Positions 32,292 through 43,112 of a DNA stretch of 64,000 nt are shown in pieces. Within the stretch, counting starts at the first letter, position 1; each line of letters begins with the position of its first letter. The DNA is from Sodiomyces alkalinus F11 (taxonomy: Eukaryota; Ascomycota; Sordariomycetes; Glomerellales; Plectosphaerellaceae), in NCBI RefSeq assembly GCF_003711515.1, contig NW_021167080.1, positions 4,098,381 to 4,162,380 on the forward strand, read 5' to 3'. The notes beneath the pieces are model-generated. The model was not told where the DNA came from and made no database searches. It was given only the letters and a program-made list of their open reading frames with translations. Position numbers and translations under genes: made by a program.

Positions 32292-34812
32292 ATGTTCGTC
32301 TCCGTGTTTCTCCTAGTGGCGGTGGCCACGGCAGGGGAGGCCTTCTGGATGGCCGAGATCGCCCACCAAGGCATCTCGCCATACAACCCGAATCCGAAGT
32401 ACCAGATCTTCCGCAACGTCAAGGACTTTGGTGCCGTGGGTGATGGTGTGAAGGATGACACGGCTGCCATCAACCGTGCCATCAGCTTTGACGACCGTTG
32501 TGCGCCTGGCGTGTGTAACCAGTCGACCATCACCCCGGCCACAGTCTATTTCCCTCCTGGGTGAGTGCTTAGCTAGCGATAATCATTGATCTGCTCGTGG
32601 AGGGACGGCCATGGATCAGACAGTGGGTTCGACTGGCGAGGACTGGCGGAGACTGACGAGAAGCCGCAGAACGTATCTCATCAGCAACTCCATCATCGAC
32701 TACTACTACACCCAGCTCATTGGCGATCCCACCGACCGACCCGTCATCAAAGCCGCCTCGACCTTTGACCTGGACAAGTCCCTGGGACTCATCGACGCCA
32801 ACCCGTACACCGACGAAGGCATGCTGGCCTACCTCCCCGTCAACGTCTTCTTCCGGCAGATCCGCAACCTCGTCCTCGACACGACGGCCATCCCGCCCGA
32901 AGGGGGCGCGCTGGGCATCCACTGGCCGTCGTCGCAAGCCACGTCCATCAGCAACTGCGAGTTCCGGCTGTCCGACGACCCGGAGAGCGAGCACGTCGGG
33001 CTGCTCATCGACGGAGGGTCCGGCGGCCTGCTCAACGACCTGACCTTCTACGGCGGCATGCTGGGTGCCAACTTCGGGAACCAGCAGTACACGGCGCGGA
33101 ACCTCAAGTTCTACCACGCCCAGGTCGCCGTCAGCTACGTGTGGAACTGGGGCTGGACCTACAAGAGCCTCTACATCGAGAACTGCACCACGGGGATCCG
33201 GATGGGGTACGCGACGTCCATCACGATCCTCGACAGCGCGTTCCGGAGCGTCGGGACCGCCATCGAGACGAGGCGGCTGACGACGGGGACTCGGCCTCCC
33301 GCGGCCGGGTCGCTGGTCATGTACAACGTCGTCTTCGATGAGGTGGAGGAGATCCTCACCGGCCCGGAGGGGGTCCTGATCCCCGGCCAGGACGTGTCGT
33401 TCGCCCACGTGGGGTTCGTCATGGGCCACGTCTACGACCCCTTCGGGCCGACCGATGTTACGGGGAGCGACCCGGTCCTCTTCCCGTCGCCGCCGCGCGC
33501 CCTCCTCGACGGCGGCAAGGAAGGGAGGGGGTACTACGAGCGGTCCAAGCCGCAGTACGAGCGCGAACCGGTCGACGCGTTCGTCTCGGCGCGCCGTTTC
33601 GGCGCCAAGGGGGACGGGCGGGCCGACGACACGGACGCGCTGAACAAGCTCTTCGCCTTCTCGGCTACCACGAGCCTGATCGCGTTCGTCGACGCCGGGA
33701 CCTATTTCGTGTCCGACACGGTGTTCATCCCCCCCGGGGCCCGCATCGTGGGCGAGGCGCTTGCGTCGAATATCCTCGGCGGCGGGGACGCGTTTGCGGA
33801 TAGTACCCGCCCGCGCCCCGTCGTCCGCGTGGGGTACCCGGGGGACAAGGGCCGTGTCGAGTGGTCCGACATGATCCTCGGCACGCGCGGCGCGGCGCCC
33901 GGGGCGCTGGTGCTGGAAGTCAACCTCGACGCGGGGGCGTGGCCCCACGAGCCGTCGGGGATGTGGGACGTGCATGTCCGGGTGGGCGGGTACCCGGGGA
34001 CGGAGCAGATGCTGGAGCAGTGCCCCGCGACGCCGGGCAAAGAGATGGCAACGGCCGAGTCGGTGCCGGCGCAGTGCGTGGTGGCGTGGGGCAGCGTGCA
34101 CATCACGCGGCCGGCGTCCGGGCTGCTGATGGAGAACTGCTGGGTGTGGATCGCGGACCACGACCTCGAGGACCAGGAGTACGCGCAGATCTCGCTGTAC
34201 GCGGGGCGCGGCGTGCTGGTGGACAGCGAGCGGGGGCGGCTGTGGTTCTCGGCCAGCGCGTCGGAGCACCACGTGCTGTACCAGTACAGCTTCCGGGGCG
34301 CGAGGGACGTCTACATGGGCCACATCCAGACGGAGTCGCCGTATTTCCAGCCCAACCCGCCGGCGCCGGTGCCGTTCCCCCTGGTCGAGGGGTACGGCGA
34401 CCCGGACTTTGGGGAGACGTGCCGCGGGCGGGAGAGGCGCGACCCGCATGACCCGGCCGTGGAGGCGAACGCGACCTTGACGGTGCCGTGCGCCATGGCC
34501 TGGGGTCTCCTGGTGCGCGATACGCGGGCGTTTTTCGTCTACGGGGCCGGGCTGTATAGTTTCTTCAACAACTACGACACGGACTGCTCGCGGGAGGGAT
34601 ACGGGGCTATATGTCAGCAGCGGATCTTTGGGGTGACGGCGTCGTCGAACCCGGCTGTTGTGGTTTACAATCTGAACGTTGTGGGCGCGAGGGCCATGGT
34701 TACACGGGATGAGGAGGACATTGCGTGGTTTGATGATAATCGGGCTGGGTTCACTTCGCTTATTGCGGTGTATGAGAATGGTGGTGGTGAGAGGAGTGTG
34801 CCTGGGGGTTGA
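32292..34812 (+). CDS. Secreted glucan 1,3-beta-glucosidase, glycoside hydrolase family 55
   Basis: Predicted exo-1,3-beta-glucanase with a double right-handed beta-helix, acting on beta-1,3-glucan outside the cell. Two exons, 32292-32560 and 32670-34812, give 803 residues, close to the GH55 norm of about 750-800. The N-terminus MFVSVFLLVAVATAGEAFW is a signal peptide. Two pectate-lyase-3-type halves are seen: the first begins FRNVKDFGAVGDGVKDDTAAI, the second ARRFGAKGDGRADDTDAL. Other GH55-like blocks are RQIRNLVLDTT, FYGGMLGANFGNQQYTARNL, WGWTYKSLYIENC and GLLMENCWVWIADHDLED. The C-terminal part has YGAGLYSFFNNYDTDC. Likely roles are cell-wall remodelling or nutrition/antagonism towards glucans. 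No truncation is visible. Assignment is secure. Confidence 0.95.
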
Positions 34813-35031
34813 GGTTTGATTTCAGCTGGTACGGATGTCGTCTTGAAACCATGCGCAGCATGTAAATGGATAGACGGTAATGACTGTAGAGGGAGGAAAG
34901 GAAAGGAAAGGGAAGAGGACGAGGAAAAGTATAAGAAAATAAAGTGAACTTTTTGAGATTTCTTTTCCGAAAATGGGGGTATTCTCTAAAGGGCAAATAA
35001 GTGGCGGGGCTGAATCTGTTCACCCACCCGC
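34813..35031. other. Convergent 3' region (GH55 / SPOUT)
   Basis: 219 bases shared by two converging genes, with an AG-rich tract at 34893-34945. No ORF is supported. Confidence 0.6.
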
Positions 35032-36345
35032 TCAGCTCAAATCCCACAGCCTCCGCAAAGCAGTCAAGGCAATGAAAACAGCCTCGTCGGTACGGATGGT
35101 CCGGCTCCCCTGGTTCGGCAGCACGTCGATCCAGTGGTCGAACAGCTCCCGGGTGGCACCGCCGCCCACACCCAGCTCGGAAAGCTGGGGGTCGTTGGCG
35201 GCGGCGAACTCGATGCCCCTCGGCCCGCCAAAGACGATGAGGAGGTGCTTGAAGGGCAGGGCGCGGTCGTGGCGCGGGAAGGCGCGGGAGACGGAGTCGC
35301 CGCGCTCGGAGGTGCCGATGCTGACGTCGTACCCCCCTTCGAAGGGAGATTCTTCGAAGACGGCGGAGAGGGAGCTGGCGCGGCGCACGGCGTAGCCCCA
35401 GTAGTAACCTCCTTCCTCGCGCGGGGTGGCCGGGTGGACGGCTTCGGCGGGTCCGTGCTCGAAGGAGCCCGAGGGGAAGCGCAGGGTGACGCGGGTGTTG
35501 GGGGGGATGGCGTCCGGGAGGGAGACGGGGGATTTGGCGCCCATGTCGACCAGGCAGGCGGCGTCCGAGTCGGTGGCGGGGGGTGGGCGGTCGAGGGTGA
35601 CGCCTTCGCGGTAGGGGATGGCGGTGTCGATGGGGTTCGGGTGGTGGGGCATGTCGAGGGACGGGAGGAGGCCGGCGAGGCGGAGGTTGGGGTGGATGGG
35701 GAAGAGGGTCTTGCGCATGAAGGGGGGCGCTTCGAGGTAGGAGAGCAGGTGGGCGAGGAAGTGGCAGGGGTCGACGTCGGCGGTGAAGGAGGAGTCGGCG
35801 CCGGCGTCGGAGTCGTTGTTGTTTTGGTGTCGTTGGCCGGGGCGTTGTCGCGGGTGGTGGCCCTGGTGGCCCTGGTGGGAGGGGCGCTGGGTCCGGTAGA
35901 AGGAGGAGGCGGATGTTTGGAGGTCGGAGGAGTGGGAGGGGGAGGGCATATCGTTGTAGACGACTACTTCGTCGACGGAGAAGACGGCGAGGGCGCGGGC
36001 AATGCGGCCTGGGCTTGTCATGCGCTGATCCAGCGTGCGGTGGCTGGATGGAGAGTTAAGACTTGACGACTTTGCAGGGGATGACAAGACTGAGACAAGA
36101 CGGAACAGAAGACGGCAACATACTCGGCGACTATGCTACCCGGGATAGCTACAGATATAGTCCAGTCACGGCCTCCCTGGGATGGGTTGAATCGCGCCGA
36201 GGGCTTGGAGGTGTTGACGTCGTCTGCCGCTCCATTGTGACCGAGCTTCCTCTTCTGTTGACGGTGGGTTAGCAGACGTGGAGAGGAAGATGTATGGGTT
36301 GGAATAATATAGACTGACCTTGGTTCTATAGTCTGAATGTGACAT
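35032..36345 (-). CDS. SPOUT-fold RNA methyltransferase (DUF171, C9orf114/SPOUT1-like)
   Basis: Predicted knotted-fold (SPOUT) methyltransferase acting on RNA. Three minus-strand exons: 36345-36319, 36254-36124 and 36043-35032, giving 389 residues. Exon 1 encodes only nine residues (MSHSDYRTK) followed by GTCAGT. Exon 2 begins KRKLGHNGA after a CTAAC branch point and CAG acceptor, and includes FNPSQGGRDWTISVAIPGSI. Exon 3 continues with GRIARALAVFSVDEVVVYND, the DUF171 hallmark. The C-terminal part has KHLLIVFGGPRGIEF, which forms the cofactor-binding knot, and the INxLPNQGSRTIRTDEA-like end (here DVLPNQGSRTIRTDEA). The N-terminal exons were assembled by hand; the main exon alone is unambiguous. 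A low-complexity HQGHQGHHPRQRPGQRHQNN insert follows the first strand. Confidence 0.88.
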
Positions 36346-36808
36346 GACGTGCAATTGGTGTGGAGAGCTCTCTGTATATGGTGTCTGTCTGCTGGGAGGA
36401 TGGGGAGTGAAGTCCTCGTTGCTGTCACAGAAAAAAAGTTACGCTGGTGGGCAGAAATGGGCAATTATCTAATCACTCACACCGCCTTCCAATAGTGCGT
36501 AAGGTGCCTACCTTAGATACTCTCCTCGGGTTGTCGCCCCGCTGACTCCGCATGCATCGTACCTGTACCTTAGTCTTCCGCTCCAGTGACGATACGAAGT
36601 ACGAAGTACGAAGTACCAAAGACGAGTGGAGTGCTTTTGCCACGGGTTCACTTCATCGCTCGTACCTAAGAACCAGTATGTACGATAGATCTTCCTCCGC
36701 AGACCGCAGACAGCAGACAGCAGGCAACAGGCAACAGACAACAGACAGCAGACTGAACTTCTGCCTTCATTTCGACCTTACATCAAATACACATCGCATC
36801 CCTCCATC
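36346..36808. other. Divergent promoter (SPOUT gene / thioredoxin gene)
   Basis: 463 bases. It contains a 7-mer tandem tacgaag (36593-36617) and a CAGACAGCAGGCAACAG-type degenerate repeat (36700-36760) directly before the thioredoxin start. No ORF is supported. Confidence 0.6.
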
Positions 36809-37723
36809 ATGAGTGGCCCCATCACTATCCAGTCCGCCGGACAGTGGCAGGACATCCTCAGCACCACCAACGTCGTCGTCGCAGATTGTGAGTGCTCAAT
36901 GGCCACCCCGGAAACATCCCGACTCTTTCCATTCGACCCATAGCGCCCACTAACCTGCGGTCTCCTCCCCCTCTCCCCCACGTTCTAGTCTACGCCGACT
37001 GGTGCGGCCCCTGCAAGATGATCGCGCCGCACTTCGAGACACTCTCCAAAGAACACTCCAAACCGAAAAAGGTCGCCTTCTGCAAGATCAACGTCGACTC
37101 CCTCTCCTCTGTCTCGCGCACCTACGGCGTCACCGCCATGCCGACCTTCATCATCTTCCACGCCGGCCAGCCCATCGAGACCATCCGCGGCGCCAACCCC
37201 CCCGCCCTCACCGGCGCCATCAGCAAGGCCGTCAACCTGCCCGCCAAACCGGGCCACGGCGCCGGCCACGCCTTCCAGGCCCCGGGCCGCACCCTCGGCG
37301 GCGGCGAGGGCGTCGGTTCTTCTAGGACGGTGCGCCCTTCGGCCGCCGCCTCGGCCGGCTTCAGCATCTGGGCCGTCATCCAGCACGTTGTTACCGTTGT
37401 TGGCCTATACGTGGTGTCGCTCATCGCGGTGCGTTGGTACCTCTTCGGCATGCCCGAGGGCGGCCTCTGGGCCATGTTGACCGACTGGTGGCCTAACATG
37501 GAGTCTATAGATCGATTCCTACAAAGCCGCGGAAAACTCGCCGTTTAACCGCGTCAACCCGCCCCAGCAGCGCCAGGGGCAGGGGCAGGGGCAGGGGCAG
37601 GCCGGGTGGATGCCGTCGTTTGGGCCCGCGTCCGGGGCGGCGAAGAACCCGTCTGCCGCGAAGACGACGGCGGCCCGGCCGTCGCAGTTTCGGACGCTGG
37701 CCGACTTGGGGAAGGAGGAGTGA
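36809..37723 (+). CDS. Thioredoxin-domain protein with C-terminal membrane segment
   Basis: Predicted dithiol-disulfide oxidoreductase anchored in a membrane. Three exons, 36809-36887, 36989-37428 and 37511-37723, give 243 residues. Residues 1-110 form a thioredoxin domain with the active site WCGPC (C32, C35), KINVDSLSSVSRTYGVTAMP with the cis-proline, and the FHAGQPI turn. A Gly/Ala linker leads to a hydrophobic helix (IWAVIQHVVTVVGLYVVSLIA, about residues 153-173). The tail is rich in Gln/Gly (RQGQGQGQGQ) and ends QFRTLADLGKEE. Intron 2 (GTGCGT, branch CCTAAC, TAG) is supported because the downstream exon is strongly coding. Reading through it instead ends at 37548 with a different tail. 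Subcellular location is unknown. Confidence 0.85.
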
Positions 37724-38459
37724 GGGATATAAGCACGGAGTGAGGAGGGCGTCGTTTACAGGTCGGCGTTTGTTGGGTTGGGCTGGGGCTTGAGAGGCAA
37801 TATGATTGCGTCTCTTGCCACCGGTATTTGGGGACAATCGCGCATTTTACTCGCCAATATAATCTACCTTATTCGATACTATCTGCGTTTTCGGGGCCTT
37901 TGCATCTGCATCTGACACTGATTTGTAGGATTTTCGTAAGTGCCTCCAAACCTTTGCAGAGTCATTGTAAGACCCGCCCTGTCTGAGCTCTGGAGAGGGA
38001 CAGTCAAGCTCTTGCCTAAGCATTGGGATGCGACGACTTTTGGATATGGAAGCTCTGGACGCATGCTGTAGGTACTTCGTTCTCCGTACCGACTCTGAAA
38101 CGACGCCAATCCCGACTCGGGAATTGACACTTTGTACCTTAATTACCTAAGTACTTCGTATGTATCCGTACATGGGACCGAATCCGAGCAAGAAGTACAG
38201 AATTCTTTCCCGCTCTTCGGATTGGACTTGAGAAAGGGTGCATGAAATCACCGAAAAGTACCTCGTCTCGTCGTCTCGTCGTCTCGTCGTCTCGTTAAAG
38301 GTACAACGTCAGCACAAAGATCCGTCGTTTCAATATTCGCCAGGTATCTACATGTCGTCATGAAGTACCGGTACACGAATACTGGTACGACTACCGGTAC
38401 GATACCTTGGCTGTGGTGGATTCCTGTCAGGAACCACTCCCCAACCTTCAACGGCCCGC
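37724..38459. other. Intergenic region left of the transposon
   Basis: No supported gene. It contains an 8-mer array (gtctcgtc, about 38262-38295) and many GTAC-centred words (38070-38170 and 38360-38405). Confidence 0.6.
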
Positions 38460-38467
38460 TACTTTTT
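38460..38467. repeat. Target-site duplication, left copy (tacttttt)
   Basis: The eight bases tacttttt directly precede the left inverted repeat. The same eight bases follow the right inverted repeat at 41128-41135. Confidence 0.85.
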
Positions 38468-38617
38468 GGGCCCTACTAGGGCGCCCGTACAGATAAGTAT
38501 TTTGCCCGTAATGTGGTGGGGCCCGCCAAGCATGATTAGTGACCTAAGTACTAACCTATTTTATATATACACTTTAGGTACCTAAACACATAGATACAGT
38601 AGTAGAGAGTTAATTAA
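38468..38617 (+). repeat. Left terminal inverted repeat of the MULE
   Basis: 150 bases running from gggccctactaggg to agagttaattaa. Reverse-complementary to 40978-41127 with about ten transition differences and no clear indel. Confidence 0.92.
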
Positions 38618-38680
38618 AGGGCAAACATAAACTAAAGTACTAAACCACTATAATAACTATCGCGAACTATCACGATAACC

Positions 38681-40911
38681 CTAGGATTTAAGAATAGCTA
38701 TCACGGCCTTAATTTCCTCTATCTCGTTCTCTCCTTCCTGTCGACTAAGCGTCTCTTCCTTAGCATGCCTCACTAACGCATCCAATTTACCCTTAAACTC
38801 AGCAGAAATAAGCTCTAAATTATATTCCTTAGAGTCAGGCTCAGGCTCCTCGTTAACCTCCGCTAGGGCCTCGAAAACCCGGGCAAATTACCGAGGTGCC
38901 TGTATACCAGGCTCGTATAGAGTTAAGGTAGGGGGGGCTATTACGAGTAGGAGGGTATCGCGTCGCTCCTCTATAGCCGCGATTTCAAAGCTTAAGGGAA
39001 GCCGTTTAGTACTATTCTTCCCTTCGCCCTTTTTCTTTCCCGTACTGGATATCGTAACGGCGCCTTTTAGGCGGCCTTTTCCCCGTACTACTATAGGTTT
39101 AAGGGGACTAAGGGCAGGAGGCGGAAGCGTGGTACTAGCAGTTATATTATAACGATTCTATCGTTAGTGCCGATTAATTAACGCGATACTAAGCGGTTTG
39201 GAGTCGCAGTGGTGGTTAAATAGTATATGTTAGTAAGGCAGGCCGAGGGAGGTCGTTATAGCGTAAGGCCTATAAGGCCCCGGTAGCTATAGTCGCGATA
39301 GCTCCTTTTAACGTACCTTTTCTAAGGTAATAAGCTTGATCTTAAGCCGTTCGAGTACCTATAGGATAACCTGTTAATTGATAAGGCTAAAGAGAACTCT
39401 AGCTATAGGAAAGTCCACTCTATTAATTCGGCGTTACCTCTCCAGAACTAGATCCGCCCGCTAATTACTCTAGTATAACGTTAAGCTACGGAAAATAGTT
39501 ACTAAGTCATCTATAGAGGAGTAGAGATACCGTTTAAGGCTAGCGTGGGAAGACTCTACGATAGAGGTGGTTTTATTACTAAAATAGGGCACCTTATTCA
39601 CGAAGTAATCCACGATCTTTTCCTTAAAAGGATTAATCTAGGTTCCTACGTAGTAATTAACTGCGTTTTCTGGGTGCTTTCCTTATTACTTAAAACCTCT
39701 AAGTCGCTCTGCGAATACCTCGACTATTAGGCTTAAAATTAACGAATTCCAGTCCTTTAAAAAGGCGTGGAAGCTTGGGTGGCATTTAACCCTGCCACTA
39801 GCTAGCCTTATAGGCTTCGGGAAAAAGGCCTTGGTCCTTACCAGCACGTTCATGTTAATATGCCAACGGCATAGAATATTGGTAACCGATCTTAAGCTTA
39901 TGTATGATTTTAGGGCGTTTATTAAGGCGAGCTCCCGATCCGTAATAATATACCGCGGTAACTATAAACCCTGGGCTAAGATATAATCGGCTAAAGCCTT
40001 AAGCGCCTAGGCGTACTAGGGCTCTTTTTCCCTATTTAGGAAAGTAATCCTAATTAAAAAGGACCTACGTAGCGGCGATATCCCGCAGAAATTAACTAAC
40101 GGTATCTTAAACTTATTAGTTTTATAGGTTACGTCGATAACCAGGATATCGGGAGCTTATTATATAAGGGGAATTACTGACCTAGGCGCGATAAAGAGGT
40201 ATTATATCCGGCTAAGTTAATTACGGCGATCGCGGTAGTAGAAGCTATCTTATACAGAGATTTACTAATAAATTAGTATGGATTTAAGTGTTTTATAGAG
40301 TAATAAGGACTTACCTCGTAGAGCCACTGGATTAGAGTCCTTCTAGTAAGCTCTTCGCGGCGGTGACGAGTAAGAAGGTTCGTGAGATCTGACCTCGTAA
40401 CCTGGAGAACTTAGCCGCCTTTAGAAGATTCCGAGATACGGAGCTTTATTATAATCTCGCGGGGCCGAATACCGCTATTCTATATACTAACGATCTCGTC
40501 CTTATATATCGCGAGATTATAGGCGCGAAATCGACTAAATAAACTAGCTTTAACCTAGCCGTGGTTATAGTTTAACGGCTCGCCTCTGCCGCGCTTAACC
40601 ATAGCCTCTATAACACACCCTCTAAGGGTATCATAACGGCGGAGGTTAACCGTAAAAGAACAGGCTATTATTTAGGTTATAGTCCTCCAGCGCTTTAATT
40701 CGTGGCTTAGGGTCTCTCGAGCTATCGGCGCCCTGCCTTTCCTATAGCGGTTCGTGATACGTATCGGCTACCTCCCACGGGGATACTATTCCTTTATAAT
40801 AAGACTATAACCGTTCGAGTAGGCGTGGGTAGTAAGGGCTATAAAGCCCTCCTCGTGGGAAGTATAAACCTCGGAAGGTAGGCTAGAGCCGTAGGGTCGT
40901 TCTTCAGCCAT
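38681..40911 (-). pseudogene. Degenerate MULE transposase
   Basis: Minus-strand coding remnant from an ATG at 40911 to a TAG at 38681-38683. The N-terminal region (MAEERPYGSSLPSEVYTSHE, then HAYSNGYSLIIKE) resembles the FAR1-like DNA-binding start of MULE transposases. A possible intron begins GTAAGT near 40317. The catalytic core is readable in pieces: VIDVTYKTNKFKIPLVNFCG carries the first Asp, and ITDRELALINALKS the second Asp, followed by ILCRWHINMNVL. Next come AFLKDWNSLI and the SSHASLKRYL block. The C-terminal tail shows KPIVVRGKGRLKGAV and TKRLPLSFE. Numerous TAA/TAG codons occur mostly where TGG, CAG or CAA would be expected. The C-terminal 250 bases have few lesions. Not functional as it stands. 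Confidence 0.88.
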
Positions 40912-40977
40912 TATAATCTGCTATATCGTGGGTTATTTTAGTGCCTTAATTAACGGTGTGCGAAAAAGACAGGTGAG

Positions 40978-41127
40978 TTAGTTAACTCTCTACTGCTGTA
41001 TCTATGTGTTTGGGTACCTAAAGTGTATATACAAAATGGGTTGGTACTTAGGTCACTAATCATACTTGGCGGGCCCCACTATATTACGGGCAAAATACTC
41101 ATCTGTACGGGCGCCCTAGTAGGGCCC
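40978..41127 (-). repeat. Right terminal inverted repeat of the MULE
   Basis: Reverse complement of the left repeat, ending gtagggccc at 41127, directly followed by the tacttttt duplication. Confidence 0.92.
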
Positions 41128-41135
41128 TACTTTTT
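41128..41135. repeat. Target-site duplication, right copy (tacttttt)
   Basis: Identical to 38460-38467. The run continues with two further T, so the copy boundary is ambiguous by one or two bases. Confidence 0.8.
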
Positions 41136-41836
41136 TTGCCGCGCCCTTCTTCCATTTCCAGCACCACGCATCATTCATCATCATCGTCCACGAGGGGCAG
41201 CTTTTCGCTCGAAACCGCCATTTAACTTCTTGTCACTACTCCTTTGACATTATTACTTTATGCTTTTTAATATCCCGTCCTAATTCCCCTTCTTCCCTTC
41301 GAGAAAGCACTTAGCTAGCCTTCCCCGTACGCCGCCTTGTTCCTCAGCCTCGCCGTCAAGGGAAACAGTCGCCTGTGGCTTTTGCTTCCTCCTTAGTCCG
41401 CCAGACCTCTGCTCGCATTGTAATTGTATGTTCTTGCTCTTTCCTTTCCCTTTCTGTGTCTTCCTTTACTCGCCTAACCGCTTCCTGCTCTTTCCGCTCC
41501 GAATCGAGCAAACCTGCCAGCTCCGTCGCGTCCGGGCCTTTTTATTTTTATTTTTTTATCCCAAAACTGACATGATCGGCCTTGCGTCTCACAGGATCAA
41601 CAACATATTCGGGAACACAGCCTCTTCAACCCCGAAGCCACTTCACCGCGCGGCCGATTGCATCACTCATCGAAAAGAACTGCGAAACCATCGCGCGCCA
41701 TTGTCCAAGCCCTACTCTACAATAGGCGACGTATATACCGATTCATGTCTTGGACAACTGTGGACACAACGTCGCTCCTTGATCGGTCCGCTCTCATCCG
41801 CCTCTCGCCGGCCTCTCGTCCTACGCTGCCGTCGAC
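41136..41836. other. Leader/promoter of the GT32 gene
   Basis: 701 bases with C/T-rich stretches and several short frames that are not protein-like. Promoter and 5'-UTR of the glycosyltransferase now lie directly beside the transposon. Confidence 0.55.
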
Positions 41837-43112
41837 ATGTTGAGTCCTCGGAGAGCAGTGGCGACAGCCGCCTTCTGTCTTATCGTCCTCTATCTGATTT
41901 TCTCTTCGCACTCCTCTTCACCCGCACCCGCACCCGCACCGATCCCGATCGTCAAGCCCGGTACCTCCGATGCGCCCGATACACAGCCAGAGACGCATCA
42001 AGACAATGGCCACAAGGCCAATGCCGAACAACCACCACCCCCCTCGTCCGACGAGACGGCCATCCAACGCATACGCAAACCGGTCGAAAAACAACAACCC
42101 ATGATGGACATGTCCCAGCTGTCGCTCTACGACAAGCTGACCTATCAATTCCCGTACGACGTGGAAAGCAAGTTCCCCGCTTACATTTGGCAAACGTGGA
42201 AGCGCAACCCGCAGGATCCGAAATTCGAATTCGGCGATCAGGAGCAGAGCTGGACCGACCAGCACCCCGGTTTTGTCCACGAAGTCATCACGGATGACGT
42301 GGCCGTCCACTTCCTGCGCCTTCTCTACGCCTCGGTGCCCCAGGTGCTCGAGGCCTACGCCGCCCTGCCGCTGCCCGTGCTCAAGGCCGACTTCTTCCGC
42401 TACCTGATCCTGCTCGCCCGGGGCGGCATCTACTCGGACATCGACACGTACGCCATCCGGTCGGCGCTCGACTGGGTGCCGGGACGCATCCCGCGGTCGT
42501 CCATCGGCCTCGTCATCGGCATCGAGGCCGACCCGGACCGACCCGACTGGAAGGACTGGTACAGCCGGCGGATCCAGTTCTGCCAGTGGACGATCCAGGC
42601 GAAGCCGGGCCACCCGGTCCTGCGCGACGTCGTCGTGCGCATCACGGAGGAGACGCTGAAGAGGAAGAAGTCGGGGCAGCTGGGCCGGGTGGTGGACGCC
42701 GGGGTGGTCGAGTTCACGGGCCCGGCGGTCTGGACGGATGTTATTTTCGACTACTTCAACGACCCGCGGTACTTTGACATGGAGCAGTCGGCGGGCGCCA
42801 TCGACTGGCGCAACTTTACGGGCATGGAGGCGTCGCGCAAGGTCGGCGATGTTATCGTGCTGCCCATCACGGGCTTCAGTCCGGGTGTCGGGCAGATGGG
42901 GGCCAAGGATATTGATGATCCCACGGCTTTTGTCAAGCATGAATTCCAGGGTGCGTTCTGCCAGTTCTCCATTTCACCCACCCTCTTTTTTTTTTTTGCG
43001 CTGCTTCCGAAAATGCTGACTTTTTGAGATGGCACTAGGTACCTGGAAGCCAGAGGAGCTGCGGCACATTGGCGAGATACAAGAGGGGAAAACCGACGGC
43101 GAAGCCCGCTAG
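41837..43112 (+). CDS. OCH1-type alpha-1,6-mannosyltransferase, GT32 family
   Basis: Predicted Golgi type-II membrane glycosyltransferase that adds mannose to N-glycan cores (OCH1/HOC1 group). Two exons, 41837-42950 and 43039-43112, give 395 residues. Residues about 8-22 form the single membrane anchor (VATAAFCLIVLYLIF). A Pro/Ala stem follows, then the GT32 domain. FPAYIWQTWKRNP is the Och1 start block, LPLPVLKADFFRYLILLARGG precedes the catalytic DxD (D201, D203 in GGIYSDIDTY), and AKPGHPVLRDVV plus EFTGPAVWTDVIFDY follow. The short second exon supplies GTWKPEELRHIGEIQEG, conserved at family C-termini, which supports the splice. Which OCH1 paralogue it is cannot be said. Confidence 0.9.

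Larger units (their letters stand above)
38468..41127 (-). mobile_element. Mutator-like (MULE) DNA transposon relic, 2.66 kb, RIP-like decay
   Basis: A complete element bounded by 150-bp terminal inverted repeats beginning gggccctactagggcgcc and flanked by 8-bp direct repeats. The interior encodes a minus-strand MULE-type transposase broken by many in-frame stops. Base use differs sharply from neighbouring DNA: TpA is very frequent and CpG is retained, while CpA/TpG appear depleted. The two inverted repeats differ at about ten positions, all transitions. This is the pattern expected from repeat-induced point mutation, so other copies probably exist in the genome. No host gene appears interrupted; it sits between the thioredoxin and GT32 genes. 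Confidence 0.92.

Noticed and set aside
32569..34449. Long 626-codon minus-strand frame opposite the GH55 gene
   Set aside because: It is Arg/Pro/Val-rich shadow sequence created by the high GC3 of the plus-strand gene; no family motifs, and the plus frame is clearly GH55.
35134..36066. 310-codon plus-strand frame opposite the SPOUT gene
   Set aside because: Gly/Val/Glu-rich shadow without domains; the minus strand carries DUF171 blocks.
36892..37548. Thioredoxin gene ending at 37548 without the second intron
   Set aside because: The downstream segment 37511-37723 is strongly coding, and a good donor, branch point and acceptor link it in frame; kept only as a possible isoform.
41918..42940. 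340-codon minus-strand frame opposite the GT32 gene
   Set aside because: Shadow frame of a GC-rich coding region; the plus strand carries all GT32 motifs.
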